A DNA stretch of 64,000 nt from Pseudopedobacter sp038243635 (GTDB lineage Bacteria; Bacteroidota; Bacteroidia; Sphingobacteriales; Sphingobacteriaceae): NCBI GenBank assembly GCA_038243635.1, contig JBBSQW010000004.1, forward strand, positions 62,001-126,000, in the 5' to 3' direction. The translations under genes and the position numbers were made by a program. Below, one piece after another: positions 16,062-25,799 of the stretch. Every line of letters begins with the position of its first letter. Position 1 is the first letter of the stretch. Under the pieces are notes generated by a model. It worked only from the letters and a program-made list of their open reading frames with translations. It searched no databases and was not told the origin of the DNA.

Positions 16062-16658
16062 ATGAAGAAATTAAAGTTAGATATCATCGGCTTATCATAC
16101 AGCCAAACACAATCAGGAGCTTATGCGCTAGTTTTGGGTGAAGTGAGTGGACGAAGAAGATTACCAATTATCATCGGTGGTTTTGAAGCACAAGCTATCG
16201 CCATAGAGATTGAAAAAATGACTCCAAGCAGGCCGTTAACTCATGATTTATTTAAATCTTTTGCAGATGCTTACCATATTAATGTACAAGAAGTTATCAT
16301 TTATAACTTAGTAGAAGGTGTGTTTTTTAGCAAACTGATTTGTAACGACGGTAAAAAGACCATCGAGATTGACGCCCGTTCATCTGATGCTATTGCCCTT
16401 GCCGTACGTTTTGGCTGTCCCATTTATACGTATGAATTTATTTTAGCTTCCGCAGGAATTGTGATTGAAGGAAACGATTTTGCGTTTTTAGATAATATTG
16501 AACCTACACAAAGCGAAAAACCAAAAAAAGCTGGCAGTACGTTTAGTACACACTCTGACGAAGAGTTACAAAAGCAACTTACCGAAGCGCTCGGGCATGA
16601 AGAGTATGAGAAAGCTGCTAAAATTCGTGACGAAATTACAAAACGACAAGCCAACTAG
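16062..16658 (+). CDS. Bifunctional nuclease family protein (BFN/DUF151) with C-terminal UVR motif
   Basis: The 198-residue protein carries the BFN domain in residues about 1-135: LSYSQTQSGAYALVLGEVSGRRRLPIIIGG, then EAQAIAIEIE, and the DARSSDAIALAVRFGCPIY block. A UVR-type helical hairpin follows at about 160-195 (SDEELQKQLTEALGHEEYEKAAKIRDEI). BFN proteins were described as nucleases with DNase/RNase activity, and the UVR motif mediates protein contact in UvrB. The ORF is open further upstream, but that part lies in a repeat, so I chose the ATG at 16062 that starts the conserved MKKLKLDIIGLSYSQT. Confidence 0.88.
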   Translation: MKKLKLDIIGLSYSQTQSGAYALVLGEVSGRRRLPIIIGGFEAQAIAIEIEKMTPSRPLTHDLFKSFADAYHINVQEVIIYNLVEGVFFSKLICNDGKKTIEIDARSSDAIALAVRFGCPIYTYEFILASAGIVIEGNDFAFLDNIEPTQSEKPKKAGSTFSTHSDEELQKQLTEALGHEEYEKAAKIRDEITKRQAN

Positions 16659-16691
16659 TTGTTAAAGCCTCTTCTTAATAACCACCTAAGT

Positions 16692-16699
16692 TAATTTTG
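16692..16699 (+). promoter_or_regulatory. -7 box upstream of the MFS transporter gene
   Basis: TAATTTTG matches TAnnTTTG. The predicted leader to the ATG at 16761 is about 55 nt. There is no convincing -33 element. Confidence 0.35.
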
Positions 16700-16760
16700 C
16701 TTTTAATATTGTAGAGAATACATATATTTAGACTTCTTATTCTAATTTAAGCATCCATTT

Positions 16761-18002
16761 ATGAGTATTAAGGTACGTCTAATTGTCATGAACTTTCTCC
16801 AGTTCTTTGTATGGGGTGCTTGGTTGATATCGTTAGGTGGTTACATGATTGTGACTTTGAAATTCACTGGCGTTGAGGTTGGCAGTGTTTTTTCTACCAT
16901 GGGTATTGCTTCTTTATTTATGCCGGCTATTATGGGCATTATATCTGATCGGTTTTATAACGCAGAAAAAGTATTGGGCTTCTGTCATATATTTGGTGCA
17001 TTGCTATTATTAGTTGCCTCGAATGTAACGGATCACCCAACGCTCTACATTATTATGCTGTTTAATTCGATGTTGTACATGCCTACCATTGCTTTAGCAA
17101 ACACAGTGTCCTATAACGCTTTAGAAAAAAATGGATTAAATATTATCAAATCTTTCCCTCCTATTCGGGTTTGGGGAACTGTTGGTTTTATCGCTGCCAT
17201 GTGGATTGTTGATTTCTTGGGCTGGACAAAAAATGCTAATCAATTATATGTTGCTGGATTAGCAGGATTACTTTTAGGACTCTATTCTTTCACAATGCCT
17301 AAACGTCCGCCTTCCAAAATTCAAAATACGAGGAGCTTTGCTAACAGCGTTGGCCTAGACGCTTTTATATTGTTTCGGAGTAAAAAAATGGCAATATTTT
17401 TCACTTTTTCCATGTTTTTAGGTGCGGCATTGCAAATTACTAACCTGTTTGGAGGTGCTTTTTTAGATGATTTTAAAAACGTTTACCCTGATTCATTCGG
17501 TGTACAACATCCAAATTTACTACTCTCTATATCACAAATTTCTGAAACTTTATTTATCCTAACCATTCCTTTCTTTCTGCAAAAATTCGGAATTAAAAAA
17601 GTGATGCTCTTTAGTATTTTCGCTTGGGTTTTACGTTTCGGCTTATTCGGTTTGGGAAATCCTGGAGACGGTTTGTATCTGCTGGTACTTTCTATGATTA
17701 TATACGGAATGGCTTTTGATTTCTTTAATATATCAGGTTCGCTATTTGTGGAACGAGAATCTGATCCTGCGATTAGAGCGAGCGCACAAGGTTTATTTAT
17801 GATTATGACCAACGGTTTAGGTGCATTTTTTGGTGGTATTTTAAGCGGCTGGGTAGTTGATCATTTCACGGTTAACGGGGTTAGAAACTGGGAACATATC
17901 TGGTTCTCGTTTGCAGGTTACGCTCTATTGCTAGCAATCATATTCCCAATTATATTTAAATACAAGCATGTTAAAGAAGAATTAATTGAGGTAAAACATT
18001 AG
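16761..18002 (+). CDS. MFS transporter, nucleoside:H+ symporter (NupG-like) family
   Basis: This 413-residue membrane protein has about twelve hydrophobic segments. The start (RLIVMNFLQFFVWGAWLISLGGYM) and the SDRFYNAEKVLGFCHIFGA and SFPPIRVWGTVGFIAAMWIVD blocks resemble the NupG/XapB nucleoside permeases. The likely role is uptake of nucleosides or related compounds across the inner membrane with protons. Substrate cannot be read from sequence. The gene stands alone and is convergent with gltD across a 316-bp gap that ends in a terminator. Confidence 0.85.
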   Translation: MSIKVRLIVMNFLQFFVWGAWLISLGGYMIVTLKFTGVEVGSVFSTMGIASLFMPAIMGIISDRFYNAEKVLGFCHIFGALLLLVASNVTDHPTLYIIMLFNSMLYMPTIALANTVSYNALEKNGLNIIKSFPPIRVWGTVGFIAAMWIVDFLGWTKNANQLYVAGLAGLLLGLYSFTMPKRPPSKIQNTRSFANSVGLDAFILFRSKKMAIFFTFSMFLGAALQITNLFGGAFLDDFKNVYPDSFGVQHPNLLLSISQISETLFILTIPFFLQKFGIKKVMLFSIFAWVLRFGLFGLGNPGDGLYLLVLSMIIYGMAFDFFNISGSLFVERESDPAIRASAQGLFMIMTNGLGAFFGGILSGWVVDHFTVNGVRNWEHIWFSFAGYALLLAIIFPIIFKYKHVKEELIEVKH

Positions 18003-18265
18003 GATAAATAATATTTGAGTTATCTCCCATTTATGTTTATATAATAATCTACCATTTAAACTACATAGATACATAGGTTTTACTGATGGAGATAGGAGTA
18101 TTTAGTTTTACATAGCGTTCCGCTTTGCGGAACTTACCCTTTGTGTTTCTCAATTCTTGCTTAAAAAGCTATGTGCCTATGTGGTTAAGAACCAACAACA
18201 TTAGCTATCCAATAAAAATATTTGGTATAAGAGCAGAGTTTATTCTGAACTCAAATCACTATAAA
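18003..18265. other. Non-coding gap, no gene seen
   Basis: AT-rich sequence after the MFS gene. It holds a small perfect palindrome, gttccgctttgcggaac (about 18117-18133), but no convincing ORF or promoter. Confidence 0.5.
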
Positions 18266-18302
18266 CAAAAAAAGCCGTTAGACAAAAATCTAACGGCTTT
18301 TA
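18266..18302. terminator. Bidirectional terminator after gltD
   Basis: AAAAGCCGTTAGA and TCTAACGGCTTTT are exact reverse complements with T-runs on both strands. It serves gltD (minus) and possibly the MFS gene (plus). Confidence 0.9.
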
Positions 18303-18318
18303 TATTTATTGCGCTGTA

Positions 18319-19797
18319 TTATACAGCGTCTTCGAATAGATTAATAGCATCCTTACTTTCTAAAGAAGAATGCGCCATTAAGTATTCATCTACCTTACGA
18401 GCTGCTTCCCTACCTTCAGATATTGCCCACACTACCAAGGACTGTCCTCTACGCATATCACCTGCTGCAAACACTTTATCAACGTTGGTCTTAAACTTAC
18501 CTTCAATTGCGTCTACATTTTTACGGCCATCTAAGTTTACGCCTAATTGCTCAAGCATGCCTTCATATTGCGGATTTAAGAATCCCATTGCTAAGAAAAC
18601 TCTTTCACATGGGATAACTTTCTCTGTACCTACAACTCCAGTAAATTTGGTAGGTCTTCCTAAAAAGTCTTTCTCCCACTCCACCTCACTAATTTTCAAT
18701 CCGGTCAAATTGCCATCAGCATCGCCAATAAACTCTTGCGTATTAATTGCCCAAAAACGTTCGCACCCTTCTTCGTGAGAGCTGGTTGTTTTCAGTAGCA
18801 TTGGATATTGTGGCCACGGCATATTAATAGTTCTTTCTTTTGGCAGTTGAAACATCAATTCAAACTGCGTAACAGATTTTGCTCCCTGTCTGTTTGAAGT
18901 ACCCACACAATCAGATCCGGTATCACCACCACCAATAACTACTACATTCTTATCTTTTGCAGAAATTTCTTCCTCTTCAAATGCGATACTGGCAACTCTC
19001 TTATTAGATTGCTTCAAAAACTGCATGGCGTAATAAACACCTTTAAACTGTCTCCCTGGTATTGGCAAATCATGAGGCATGGTAGAGCCGCCAGCTAAAA
19101 CAACCGCATCATAATTTGCAACTAACTCATTTGCGGAAATATCTTTACCAACTTCAGTATTAAACTTAAAGTTGATACCGCTTTCTAACATCACGTTGAT
19201 TCTGCGCTGAACAATAACTTTCTCAAGCTTAAAATCCGGAATACCATATCTCAAAAGTCCGCCAGCGTGGTCATCTCGTTCATAAACGGTAACTTCATGT
19301 CCTGCTTTGTTCAATTGCGCTGCAGCAGCCATCCCTGCAGGTCCAGACCCAACAATAGCTACCGTTTTGCCAGTCTTCAAAATTGGCTTGTAAGCTTTTA
19401 CGAAACCTTTTTCGTAAGCAATTTCAATAATATGCTTCTCAATTTCCTCAATAACAACTGCTGGTTTGTTAATTCCTAAAACACACGCTGACTCACAAGG
19501 TGCTGGGCAAATTCTTCCAGTAAACTCCGGAAAGTTATTGGTAGATGTTAAAATTTTATAAGCTTCCTCCCAGTTATTTTTGTAAACAGCATCGTTAAAT
19601 TCAGGAATAACGTTACCCAATGGGCAACCATTGTGACAAAATGGAATACCGCAATTCATACATCTTGCAGCTTGTTGATTCAGCTTTTCTTCTGGATACA
19701 TCCCAACAAACTCTTTGTAATTTTTAACCCTATCTTTTGCAGGTACTTTTTCCGGTAGTTCTCTCCCGAACTCCATAAATCCCGTTATTTTTCCCAT
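18319..19797 (-). CDS. gltD: Glutamate synthase, small (beta) subunit
   Basis: GltD takes electrons from NADPH and passes them via FAD and [4Fe-4S] clusters to GltB for glutamate synthesis. The N-terminal cysteine-rich domain has CMNCGIPFCHNGCPLGN and CPAPCESAC. The FAD Rossmann motif is VAIVGSGPAGMAAAAQL (about 150) and the NADPH motif is VVVIGGGDTGSDC (about 285). Near the C-terminus, VFAAGDMRRGQSLVVWAI is the usual FAD-contact block. Length is 492. Only one base separates it from the gltB stop, so the two are cotranscribed and probably coupled. Confidence 0.97.
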   Translation of the reverse strand: MGKITGFMEFGRELPEKVPAKDRVKNYKEFVGMYPEEKLNQQAARCMNCGIPFCHNGCPLGNVIPEFNDAVYKNNWEEAYKILTSTNNFPEFTGRICPAPCESACVLGINKPAVVIEEIEKHIIEIAYEKGFVKAYKPILKTGKTVAIVGSGPAGMAAAAQLNKAGHEVTVYERDDHAGGLLRYGIPDFKLEKVIVQRRINVMLESGINFKFNTEVGKDISANELVANYDAVVLAGGSTMPHDLPIPGRQFKGVYYAMQFLKQSNKRVASIAFEEEEISAKDKNVVVIGGGDTGSDCVGTSNRQGAKSVTQFELMFQLPKERTINMPWPQYPMLLKTTSSHEEGCERFWAINTQEFIGDADGNLTGLKISEVEWEKDFLGRPTKFTGVVGTEKVIPCERVFLAMGFLNPQYEGMLEQLGVNLDGRKNVDAIEGKFKTNVDKVFAAGDMRRGQSLVVWAISEGREAARKVDEYLMAHSSLESKDAINLFEDAV

Positions 19798-19798
19798 T

Positions 19799-22700
19799 TT
19801 AATAAATTGATTCTAATTGCTTCTTTTCCGCTAAAGCTCGTTTAAAGTCTTTCGGAAATACCTTAATAAATTTGGAAGATTCATGCTTCCAATTTTCAAT
19901 TAAATTCTTAGCGACAACGCTGCCAGTTAATTGGTTATGTTTACGTAACAGCCTGATGATTAACTCTTCGTCCTTTGTATTTAATGGATCTAAATCTACC
20001 ATCTCCATATTGCAGTTATCGGCAAATTGCCCATCTATATCGTAAATCAAAGCAAGTCCACCACTCATTCCTGCAGCAAAGTTTCTACCTGCTTTGCCAA
20101 TTATTAAAGCTACACCACCAGTCATGTATTCACAACCGTGATCTCCCACGCCTTCTACAACAGCCGTAGCACCAGAATTTCTTACTGCAAAACGTTCTCC
20201 CGCTTGTCCGCGGATAAATAGTTCTCCAGAAGTTGCACCATAAAGTACCACGTTACCAACAATCATATTGTCTTCCGCTGCAAATGTTGCATCCTTTGAA
20301 GGATATACTGCTAATTGTGCTCCGGACAAACCTTTACCTACATAATCATTTGCCTCTCCTTCTAACTCAAACGAAATACCTTTGGCAGCGAAGGCTCCAA
20401 AACTTTGACCGGCAGAACCTGTGAATTTATAATTAATAGAATTATCTGGCAAACCAGCAGAACCGTAAATCTTTGCTATTTCATTAGAAAGTAAAGTTCC
20501 AACCGTTCTATCGGTATTCTTTAAAGTAAACTCTCCAAATACAGGTGTTCTACTTTCTAAAGCTACTTTCGCGTTTTCTAACAGTTTCCAGTCAATGATT
20601 TCATCCATACCATGATCTTGACTTTCGCTGTTGTACATGGTTAAACCTTTTGGGTAAACCATTGGATGTAGCAATGCAGAAAAATCTAGTTTTTTGGCTT
20701 TCCAATGGGTAATATCCGGACGTACTTTTAAAAACTGAACTCTACCTACCATTTCATTGATGGTTTTAAAACCGAGTTCGGCCATAATCTCTCTCATCTC
20801 CTGAGCCATAAACTTAAACAGGTTAACCACATGCTCTGACTTTCCGGTAAATAATTTACGCAACTCTGGATCTTGAGTAGCAACACCAACCGGGCAAGTA
20901 TTTAAATGACACTTACGCATCATGATACAGCCACCAACAACTAAAGCTGCAGTTGCAACACCCCATTCTTCGGCTCCTAGTAAAGCAGCAATTGCTAAAT
21001 CTCTACCTGTTTTTAACTGTCCGTCGGCTTGCAGAACAACCCTACTTCTTAGTTTATTTTTAACTAGCGTTTGATGCGCTTCTGCTAAACCAAGTTCCCA
21101 AGGCAAACCAGCATGTTTAATAGAACTAATTGGTGAAGCTCCAGTTCCACCATCGTAACCGGCGATTAAAATTACATCGGCATGTGCTTTTGCAACACCC
21201 GCGGCAATCGTACCTACCCCTGCTTTAGAAACTAACTTTACGTTAATTCGGGCAGCCCTATTTGCATTTTTTAAATCAAAAATAAGCTGTGCTAAATCTT
21301 CAATAGAATAAATATCATGGTGTGGCGGCGGAGAAATTAAACCTACTCCAGGTGTTGAGTGACGAGTTCTTGCTATCCAATCATCAACCTTATAGCCAGG
21401 CAACTGACCGCCTTCTCCAGGTTTAGCACCTTGAGCCATCTTAATCTGTAACTCATCTGCATTGGTTAGGTAATTTATAGTTACACCAAATCTACCAGAG
21501 GCAACTTGTTTAATTGCAGAACGCATAGAATCACCATTTTCTAATGGTTTGAAACGCATTTCATCTTCGCCACCTTCTCCTGTGTTACTTTTACCGCCAA
21601 TCCTATTCATCGCGATAGCTAATGTGCTATGTGCTTCGTGAGAGATAGACCCAAAAGACATTGCACCAGTCGCAAAACGCTTCATAATGTTTTCTGCAGG
21701 CTCCACTTCATCTACAGAAATTGAATCGCGATGCTTAGCAAAATCTAAAAGACCACGCAAAGTGTACATCTTTTCTTTTTGATTATTTACTGCATGGGCG
21801 TATTTTTTATAGGTATCGTAATCGCCAGTTTTTGTGGAATGCTGTAATAAGTGAACTGTTGTTGGGTTAAACAAATGCGCCTCACCCCTACGTTTCCACT
21901 GGTAAATACCACCTTCTGGAAGCAATTGCTCTGCATCATCTTTAAAACCAGACACATGTTTAGATAATGCTTCGCGAGCAATCTCATCTAAACCTAAACC
22001 GCCTATTCTACTAACAGCTCCAGTGAAATGCTGGTCTACAACTTCTTTACTGATCCCTAAAATTTCAAAAATCTGAGATCCATGGTAAGATTGCAGTGTG
22101 GAAATCCCCATTTTAGAGAAGATTTTTAACAGGCCATTACACACAGACTTTACATAATTCTTTACAAGAATCGTTTCGTCTAAAGGTGTGTCATATCTTT
22201 CGTCAGTCTTTATCGCATGAATTGATGCTAAAGCCAAATAAGGATTAATCGCGGTAGCACCAAAAGCTAATAAACACGCGAAATGATGAACTTCCCAAAC
22301 ATCCCCAGCTTCCATTACCAAACCAACAGCTCCTCTTAAACCTTTTTTAATTAAAAAGTGGTGAACTGCAGAAACTGCTAGTAATGAAGGTATTGGCGCA
22401 TGCTCCGAATCAATCGCTCTATCTGATAAAATTAAAACCTCAAAGCCATCATTAACAGCATCTTCTGCATATCTACAAAGTCTATCCAATCCTCTTTGCA
22501 AAGAACCTTCTAAGCCATCTGCTTTAAAGTAAGTTTGTAAAGTTTTGGCATTAAATAAACCTGTATCTATACTCCTCAGTTTTTCTAATTCGCTATCGTT
22601 TAAAATTGGTTGCTTTAAAGTCACGCAATGGCAATGCATTTTATCCTCATCAAGGATATTTCCGTTGTTACCGATAAAAGTTGCTAGACTCATTACCAAA

Positions 22701-24319
22701 CGTTCACGAATTGGATCAATTGGTGGATTAGTTACCTGAGCAAAAAACTGCTTAAAATAACTTGAAAGGTGTTGTGGACGATCTGATAAAACAGCCAAAG
22801 GAACGTCAGTGCCCATGGAACCAATTGGTTCCTTACCGTCTAAAGCCATTGGTTTAATAATGGTATCTATATCTTCACGAGAGTAACCGAAGACTTTTTG
22901 GTACCGGTAAACCGATTCCGTAGACAATCTTGTGAAGGAAACTCGAGGTTCTGGTAATTCCTCTAATCTAATTTTATAATTATCAATCCAATCACCGTAA
23001 GGTTGGCGACTGGCTATTTGGTGTTTAATTTCCTCATCTGTGATAATTTTTCCTTGCTCAATATCTATCAGAAACATTTTACCAGGTTGCAAACGTCCTT
23101 TACGGATAACCGTTTCTTCGTCGATTTTTAATACACCAGCTTCAGATGCAACAATAACCCGATCGTCATTTGTTATCACATATCTTAATGGACGTAAACC
23201 GTTTCTATCTAAAATAGAGCCGATTAGCTTCCCATCTGTAAACGTTAAAGCTGCTGGTCCGTCCCATGGCTCCATAATGGTTGCATGAAATTCGTAAAAG
23301 GCTTTCTTCAACGGATCCATTGCTTCGTTTCCGTCCCAAGCTTCTGGCACCAACATCATCATCACATGAGGTAATGAACGGCCAGAATGCATTAAAACTT
23401 CAACAATATTATCTAAACAAGCCGAATCCGATTGGTTATTATCAATAACAGGCAGTAATATTTCCATTTCCTCTGGAGTGAAGTATGGTGAAATATAAGA
23501 TCTAACGCCAGCATAAAACCAGTTTAAATTACCTGTTAAAGTATTAATCTCACCGTTGTGAGACATGTACCGGAAAGGTTGTGCTAATTTCCAAGATGGA
23601 AAAGTATTTGTTGAAAAGCGAGAGTGAATCATACCAAAAGCAGACACAACTTTCTCGTTTTGCAAATCTTGATAATACTGACGTACCTGATAAGTAGTTA
23701 ACTGTCCCTTATAAACAATAACTCTTGAAGAAAGCGAAGTGAAGTAAAACTCTCCTTCTGCAGCGCCAACTTTATCTGTTAACGTTTTACTAATCAGTCG
23801 TCTTAAAACATACAGTTTACGCTCAAAATCATCATTATCTGTAATATGATCCGGCTTACCTATAAAAATTTGTCTTACTAATGGCTCTACGGACTTGGCA
23901 GTTTCACCAACTACTTCAGAATTGACGGGTACTTTTCGGTAGCCTAAAACAGGTAGACCCATTTGCTCGGCACAGGCTTCAACAAGTTTTCTTAAGGCTT
24001 TTCTATCGTGGCCTTTTTTAGGTAAAAACATCATGCCTACGCCATAATCACCAGGCTCTCTCAATGCTATTGCATCAGCCATGCACTCTTCTAGCAAGAA
24101 TTCATGAGGAATTTGTATCATAATACCTGCACCATCTCCACTATCTGGGTCGCAGCCACAAGCGCCTCTGTGTTCCATGTTTTCTAACATGGTAAGTGCA
24201 TCAACAATTATCTGATGAGATTTTTTTCCATTGATGTTTGTAATAAATCCAGTACCGCATGCATCATGTTCAAACTTTGCATCATATAGTCCTTTTTGAG
24301 TTTGATCGAGTTGATTCAT
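19799..24319 (-). CDS. gltB: Glutamate synthase, large (alpha) subunit
   Basis: GltB hydrolyses glutamine and transfers the ammonia through an internal tunnel to 2-oxoglutarate, giving two glutamates. The protein (1506 residues) carries a short propeptide ending before Cys21 (KFEHDACGTGF), the predicted glutaminase nucleophile. The central and FMN-binding synthase domains follow (for example GEGGEDEMRFKP and AKPGEGGQLPG). The [3Fe-4S] ligand set is CIMMRKCHLNTC, and the C-terminal beta-helix domain is glycine-rich. With gltD this is the main nitrogen-assimilation enzyme of the window. Its upstream region (24320-24681) is divergent from gmhB. Confidence 0.98.
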   Translation of the reverse strand: MNQLDQTQKGLYDAKFEHDACGTGFITNINGKKSHQIIVDALTMLENMEHRGACGCDPDSGDGAGIMIQIPHEFLLEECMADAIALREPGDYGVGMMFLPKKGHDRKALRKLVEACAEQMGLPVLGYRKVPVNSEVVGETAKSVEPLVRQIFIGKPDHITDNDDFERKLYVLRRLISKTLTDKVGAAEGEFYFTSLSSRVIVYKGQLTTYQVRQYYQDLQNEKVVSAFGMIHSRFSTNTFPSWKLAQPFRYMSHNGEINTLTGNLNWFYAGVRSYISPYFTPEEMEILLPVIDNNQSDSACLDNIVEVLMHSGRSLPHVMMMLVPEAWDGNEAMDPLKKAFYEFHATIMEPWDGPAALTFTDGKLIGSILDRNGLRPLRYVITNDDRVIVASEAGVLKIDEETVIRKGRLQPGKMFLIDIEQGKIITDEEIKHQIASRQPYGDWIDNYKIRLEELPEPRVSFTRLSTESVYRYQKVFGYSREDIDTIIKPMALDGKEPIGSMGTDVPLAVLSDRPQHLSSYFKQFFAQVTNPPIDPIRERLVMSLATFIGNNGNILDEDKMHCHCVTLKQPILNDSELEKLRSIDTGLFNAKTLQTYFKADGLEGSLQRGLDRLCRYAEDAVNDGFEVLILSDRAIDSEHAPIPSLLAVSAVHHFLIKKGLRGAVGLVMEAGDVWEVHHFACLLAFGATAINPYLALASIHAIKTDERYDTPLDETILVKNYVKSVCNGLLKIFSKMGISTLQSYHGSQIFEILGISKEVVDQHFTGAVSRIGGLGLDEIAREALSKHVSGFKDDAEQLLPEGGIYQWKRRGEAHLFNPTTVHLLQHSTKTGDYDTYKKYAHAVNNQKEKMYTLRGLLDFAKHRDSISVDEVEPAENIMKRFATGAMSFGSISHEAHSTLAIAMNRIGGKSNTGEGGEDEMRFKPLENGDSMRSAIKQVASGRFGVTINYLTNADELQIKMAQGAKPGEGGQLPGYKVDDWIARTRHSTPGVGLISPPPHHDIYSIEDLAQLIFDLKNANRAARINVKLVSKAGVGTIAAGVAKAHADVILIAGYDGGTGASPISSIKHAGLPWELGLAEAHQTLVKNKLRSRVVLQADGQLKTGRDLAIAALLGAEEWGVATAALVVGGCIMMRKCHLNTCPVGVATQDPELRKLFTGKSEHVVNLFKFMAQEMREIMAELGFKTINEMVGRVQFLKVRPDITHWKAKKLDFSALLHPMVYPKGLTMYNSESQDHGMDEIIDWKLLENAKVALESRTPVFGEFTLKNTDRTVGTLLSNEIAKIYGSAGLPDNSINYKFTGSAGQSFGAFAAKGISFELEGEANDYVGKGLSGAQLAVYPSKDATFAAEDNMIVGNVVLYGATSGELFIRGQAGERFAVRNSGATAVVEGVGDHGCEYMTGGVALIIGKAGRNFAAGMSGGLALIYDIDGQFADNCNMEMVDLDPLNTKDEELIIRLLRKHNQLTGSVVAKNLIENWKHESSKFIKVFPKDFKRALAEKKQLESIY

Positions 24320-24681
24320 TGAAGTGTGTATTAAATTTGGGATTGGACTGTCAAATTATGAAATAATCCTAGTATCTAAATAAGCGCCGTTTTTTTTATG
24401 AAATATTCAACAAATCGATACTTAGCACTATAAATTATTGAGAACACCGTAAATATTTATTTATTTATTTGACATATTTGCAAGAAAAATGTATTTTATT
24501 AACCTTTTGGGAATCGATATTTTGGCATTTTTTGATTTAAAAAGCACATTAAAACGTCAAATTTTCAAAAATCTTATACTTTTTTTTAGATATTAAATCA
24601 TTAAAAAGGCAATTTATGGGATGTTTTAGTTTCAATTCTATAATCTTTATTTTGCCTAAACCAACTTTATAAAAATTAACT
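24320..24681. other. Divergent gltB/gmhB intergenic region
   Basis: A 362-bp, very AT-rich spacer that must hold promoters in both directions. I see only near-matches to the -7 consensus (ATAATTTG toward gltB; TTATTTTG before gmhB), with one-base spacing errors. No ORF, hairpin or recognisable operator is visible. Confidence 0.4.
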
Positions 24682-25173
24682 ATGGATAGTAAAAAAGCAA
24701 TATTTTTAGACAGAGACGGAGTTATCAATAAAGAACTTGGAGATTACGTTTGTACATTCGAGGACTTCGAAATTTTACCACATAATTACGGCACTTTAAA
24801 AGAGCTACAAGACAGAGGTTATTTAATATTAGTAGCAACTAACCAAGGTGGATTGGCAAAGGGTTGGTATACCGAGGAGACTTTAAAAAAGATGCATGAT
24901 CATGTTGCTCAAGATTATTTAAAGCATGGCATCACTATTTCACATTTTTATTACTGCCCGCACCATCCTAACTTTACTGGCGACTGCGATTGTAGAAAAC
25001 CTAAGCCTGGAATGTTGCTACAGGGAATTAAAGATTTTGATTTAGATCCTGCGCTCTGTTATTTTATTGGAGATAAACACACTGATGTTGAAGCTGCGGA
25101 AGCCGCCGGAATGACTGGGATTAAAATTGATATAGACCAACCTCTTGGAGAAATTGCGCATTTGATTAAATAA
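24682..25173 (+). CDS. gmhB: D-glycero-D-manno-heptose-1,7-bisphosphate 7-phosphatase-type HAD hydrolase
   Basis: This HAD-superfamily IIIA phosphatase removes a phosphate from heptose bisphosphate in ADP-heptose synthesis for lipopolysaccharide. The nucleophile motif is FLDRDGVINKE, motif II is VATNQGG, and motif IV is FIGDKHTDVEAA. The zinc-binding loop YYCPHHPNFTGDCDCRKP (about 93-110) separates GmhB from other small HAD phosphatases. Length (163) fits. A related histidinol-phosphatase activity is possible but less likely. The toxin-antitoxin-like genes follow, with their own promoter overlapping the gmhB 3' end. Confidence 0.88.
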   Translation: MDSKKAIFLDRDGVINKELGDYVCTFEDFEILPHNYGTLKELQDRGYLILVATNQGGLAKGWYTEETLKKMHDHVAQDYLKHGITISHFYYCPHHPNFTGDCDCRKPKPGMLLQGIKDFDLDPALCYFIGDKHTDVEAAEAAGMTGIKIDIDQPLGEIAHLIK

Positions 25174-25192
25174 TGATTTTTGACTATTTTTG
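25162..25192 (+). promoter_or_regulatory. Promoter of the HTH-MNT-HEPN module
   Basis: TTG at 25162-25164 and TATTTTTG at 25185-25192 are separated by 20 bp, a good match to the Bacteroidota consensus. The -33 element lies inside the 3' end of gmhB. The predicted start near 25199 excludes the upstream in-frame start at 25180 and supports the ATG at 25213. Confidence 0.65.
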
Positions 25193-25212
25193 TCAAAACA
25201 GATTTAATCAAA

Positions 25213-25548
25213 ATGAGAACCTTCGGAAATATCATCAAAGAGCAAAGAGAAGCTAAAAATCTACCTTTAAGGATAGTTTCTGCTTACTTAGATATTGATC
25301 AAGCTATTTTAAGCAAGATTGAAAGAGGTCTTCGCAGGCCAAATCGAGATTTTGTTTTAAAAATAGCTGAGTATTTTGAGGCTGATAAAGATGAACTTTT
25401 GATTGCTTGGTTATCAGACAAACTAATAGTTGAGTTGGCAGGCGAAGATGTTGCATTAAAGGCCTTGCAGGTTGCAGAAGAGAAAGTGATTTATCACACT
25501 ACAAAAAACTCAGTGGCTAGTATTATCGAAGTTATTAAAAAACGTTGA
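25213..25548 (+). CDS. XRE-family HTH protein, first gene of an HTH-MNT-HEPN module
   Basis: The 111-residue protein starts with a Cro/CI-type helix-turn-helix at about 4-60 (FGNIIKEQREAKNLPLR, then ILSKIERGLRRPNRDF). Helices follow, ending SIIEVIKKR. The ATG at 25213 is preferred because the promoter -7 box lies between it and the alternative start. The TGA stop overlaps a TTG that starts the next gene (TTGA). The protein may autorepress the operon or act as an extra antitoxin component; this is inference from context. The C-terminal helix also looks like the helix that normally precedes an MNT nucleotidyltransferase core, so a HTH-MNT fusion made by frameshifting at the A6 run (25537-25542) is possible. 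Confidence 0.8.
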   Translation: MRTFGNIIKEQREAKNLPLRIVSAYLDIDQAILSKIERGLRRPNRDFVLKIAEYFEADKDELLIAWLSDKLIVELAGEDVALKALQVAEEKVIYHTTKNSVASIIEVIKKR

Positions 25549-25799
25549 GCATTGACGGTCGGGTGAATGCGGCATGGTTGTTTGGTTCTGTAGCCAGAGG
25601 CGAAGGTAAATATAACAGTGATGTTGATTTGATGGTTGAGCTTAAAACCGATAAAAAATACTCGATGTTTGATTTATTAGATTTAGAACATTTACTGGCG
25701 CAATCTATCAAAAGAAAAGTTGATATTGTTGAAAAAGGCTATTTAAAGGATTTTTCTTTAGCCACTGCCGAAAACGATATGATAAAAATATATGGATAA
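25545..25799 (+). CDS. Minimal nucleotidyltransferase (MntA-like antitoxin)
   Basis: This 84-residue protein has the MNT signature GSX10DXD: G14-S15 in WLFGSVARGE, then D26 and D28 in SDVDLMV. In studied MntA/HepT pairs the MNT enzyme adds AMP groups to the HEPN toxin and silences it. There is no ATG; the frame is open only from 25539 and the single usual alternative start is TTG at 25545, overlapping the HTH stop. Only 13 residues precede the GS motif, shorter than usual. It overlaps the HEPN gene by 8 bp. Start choice is the main uncertainty. Confidence 0.8.
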   Translation: MSIDGRVNAAWLFGSVARGEGKYNSDVDLMVELKTDKKYSMFDLLDLEHLLAQSIKRKVDIVEKGYLKDFSLATAENDMIKIYG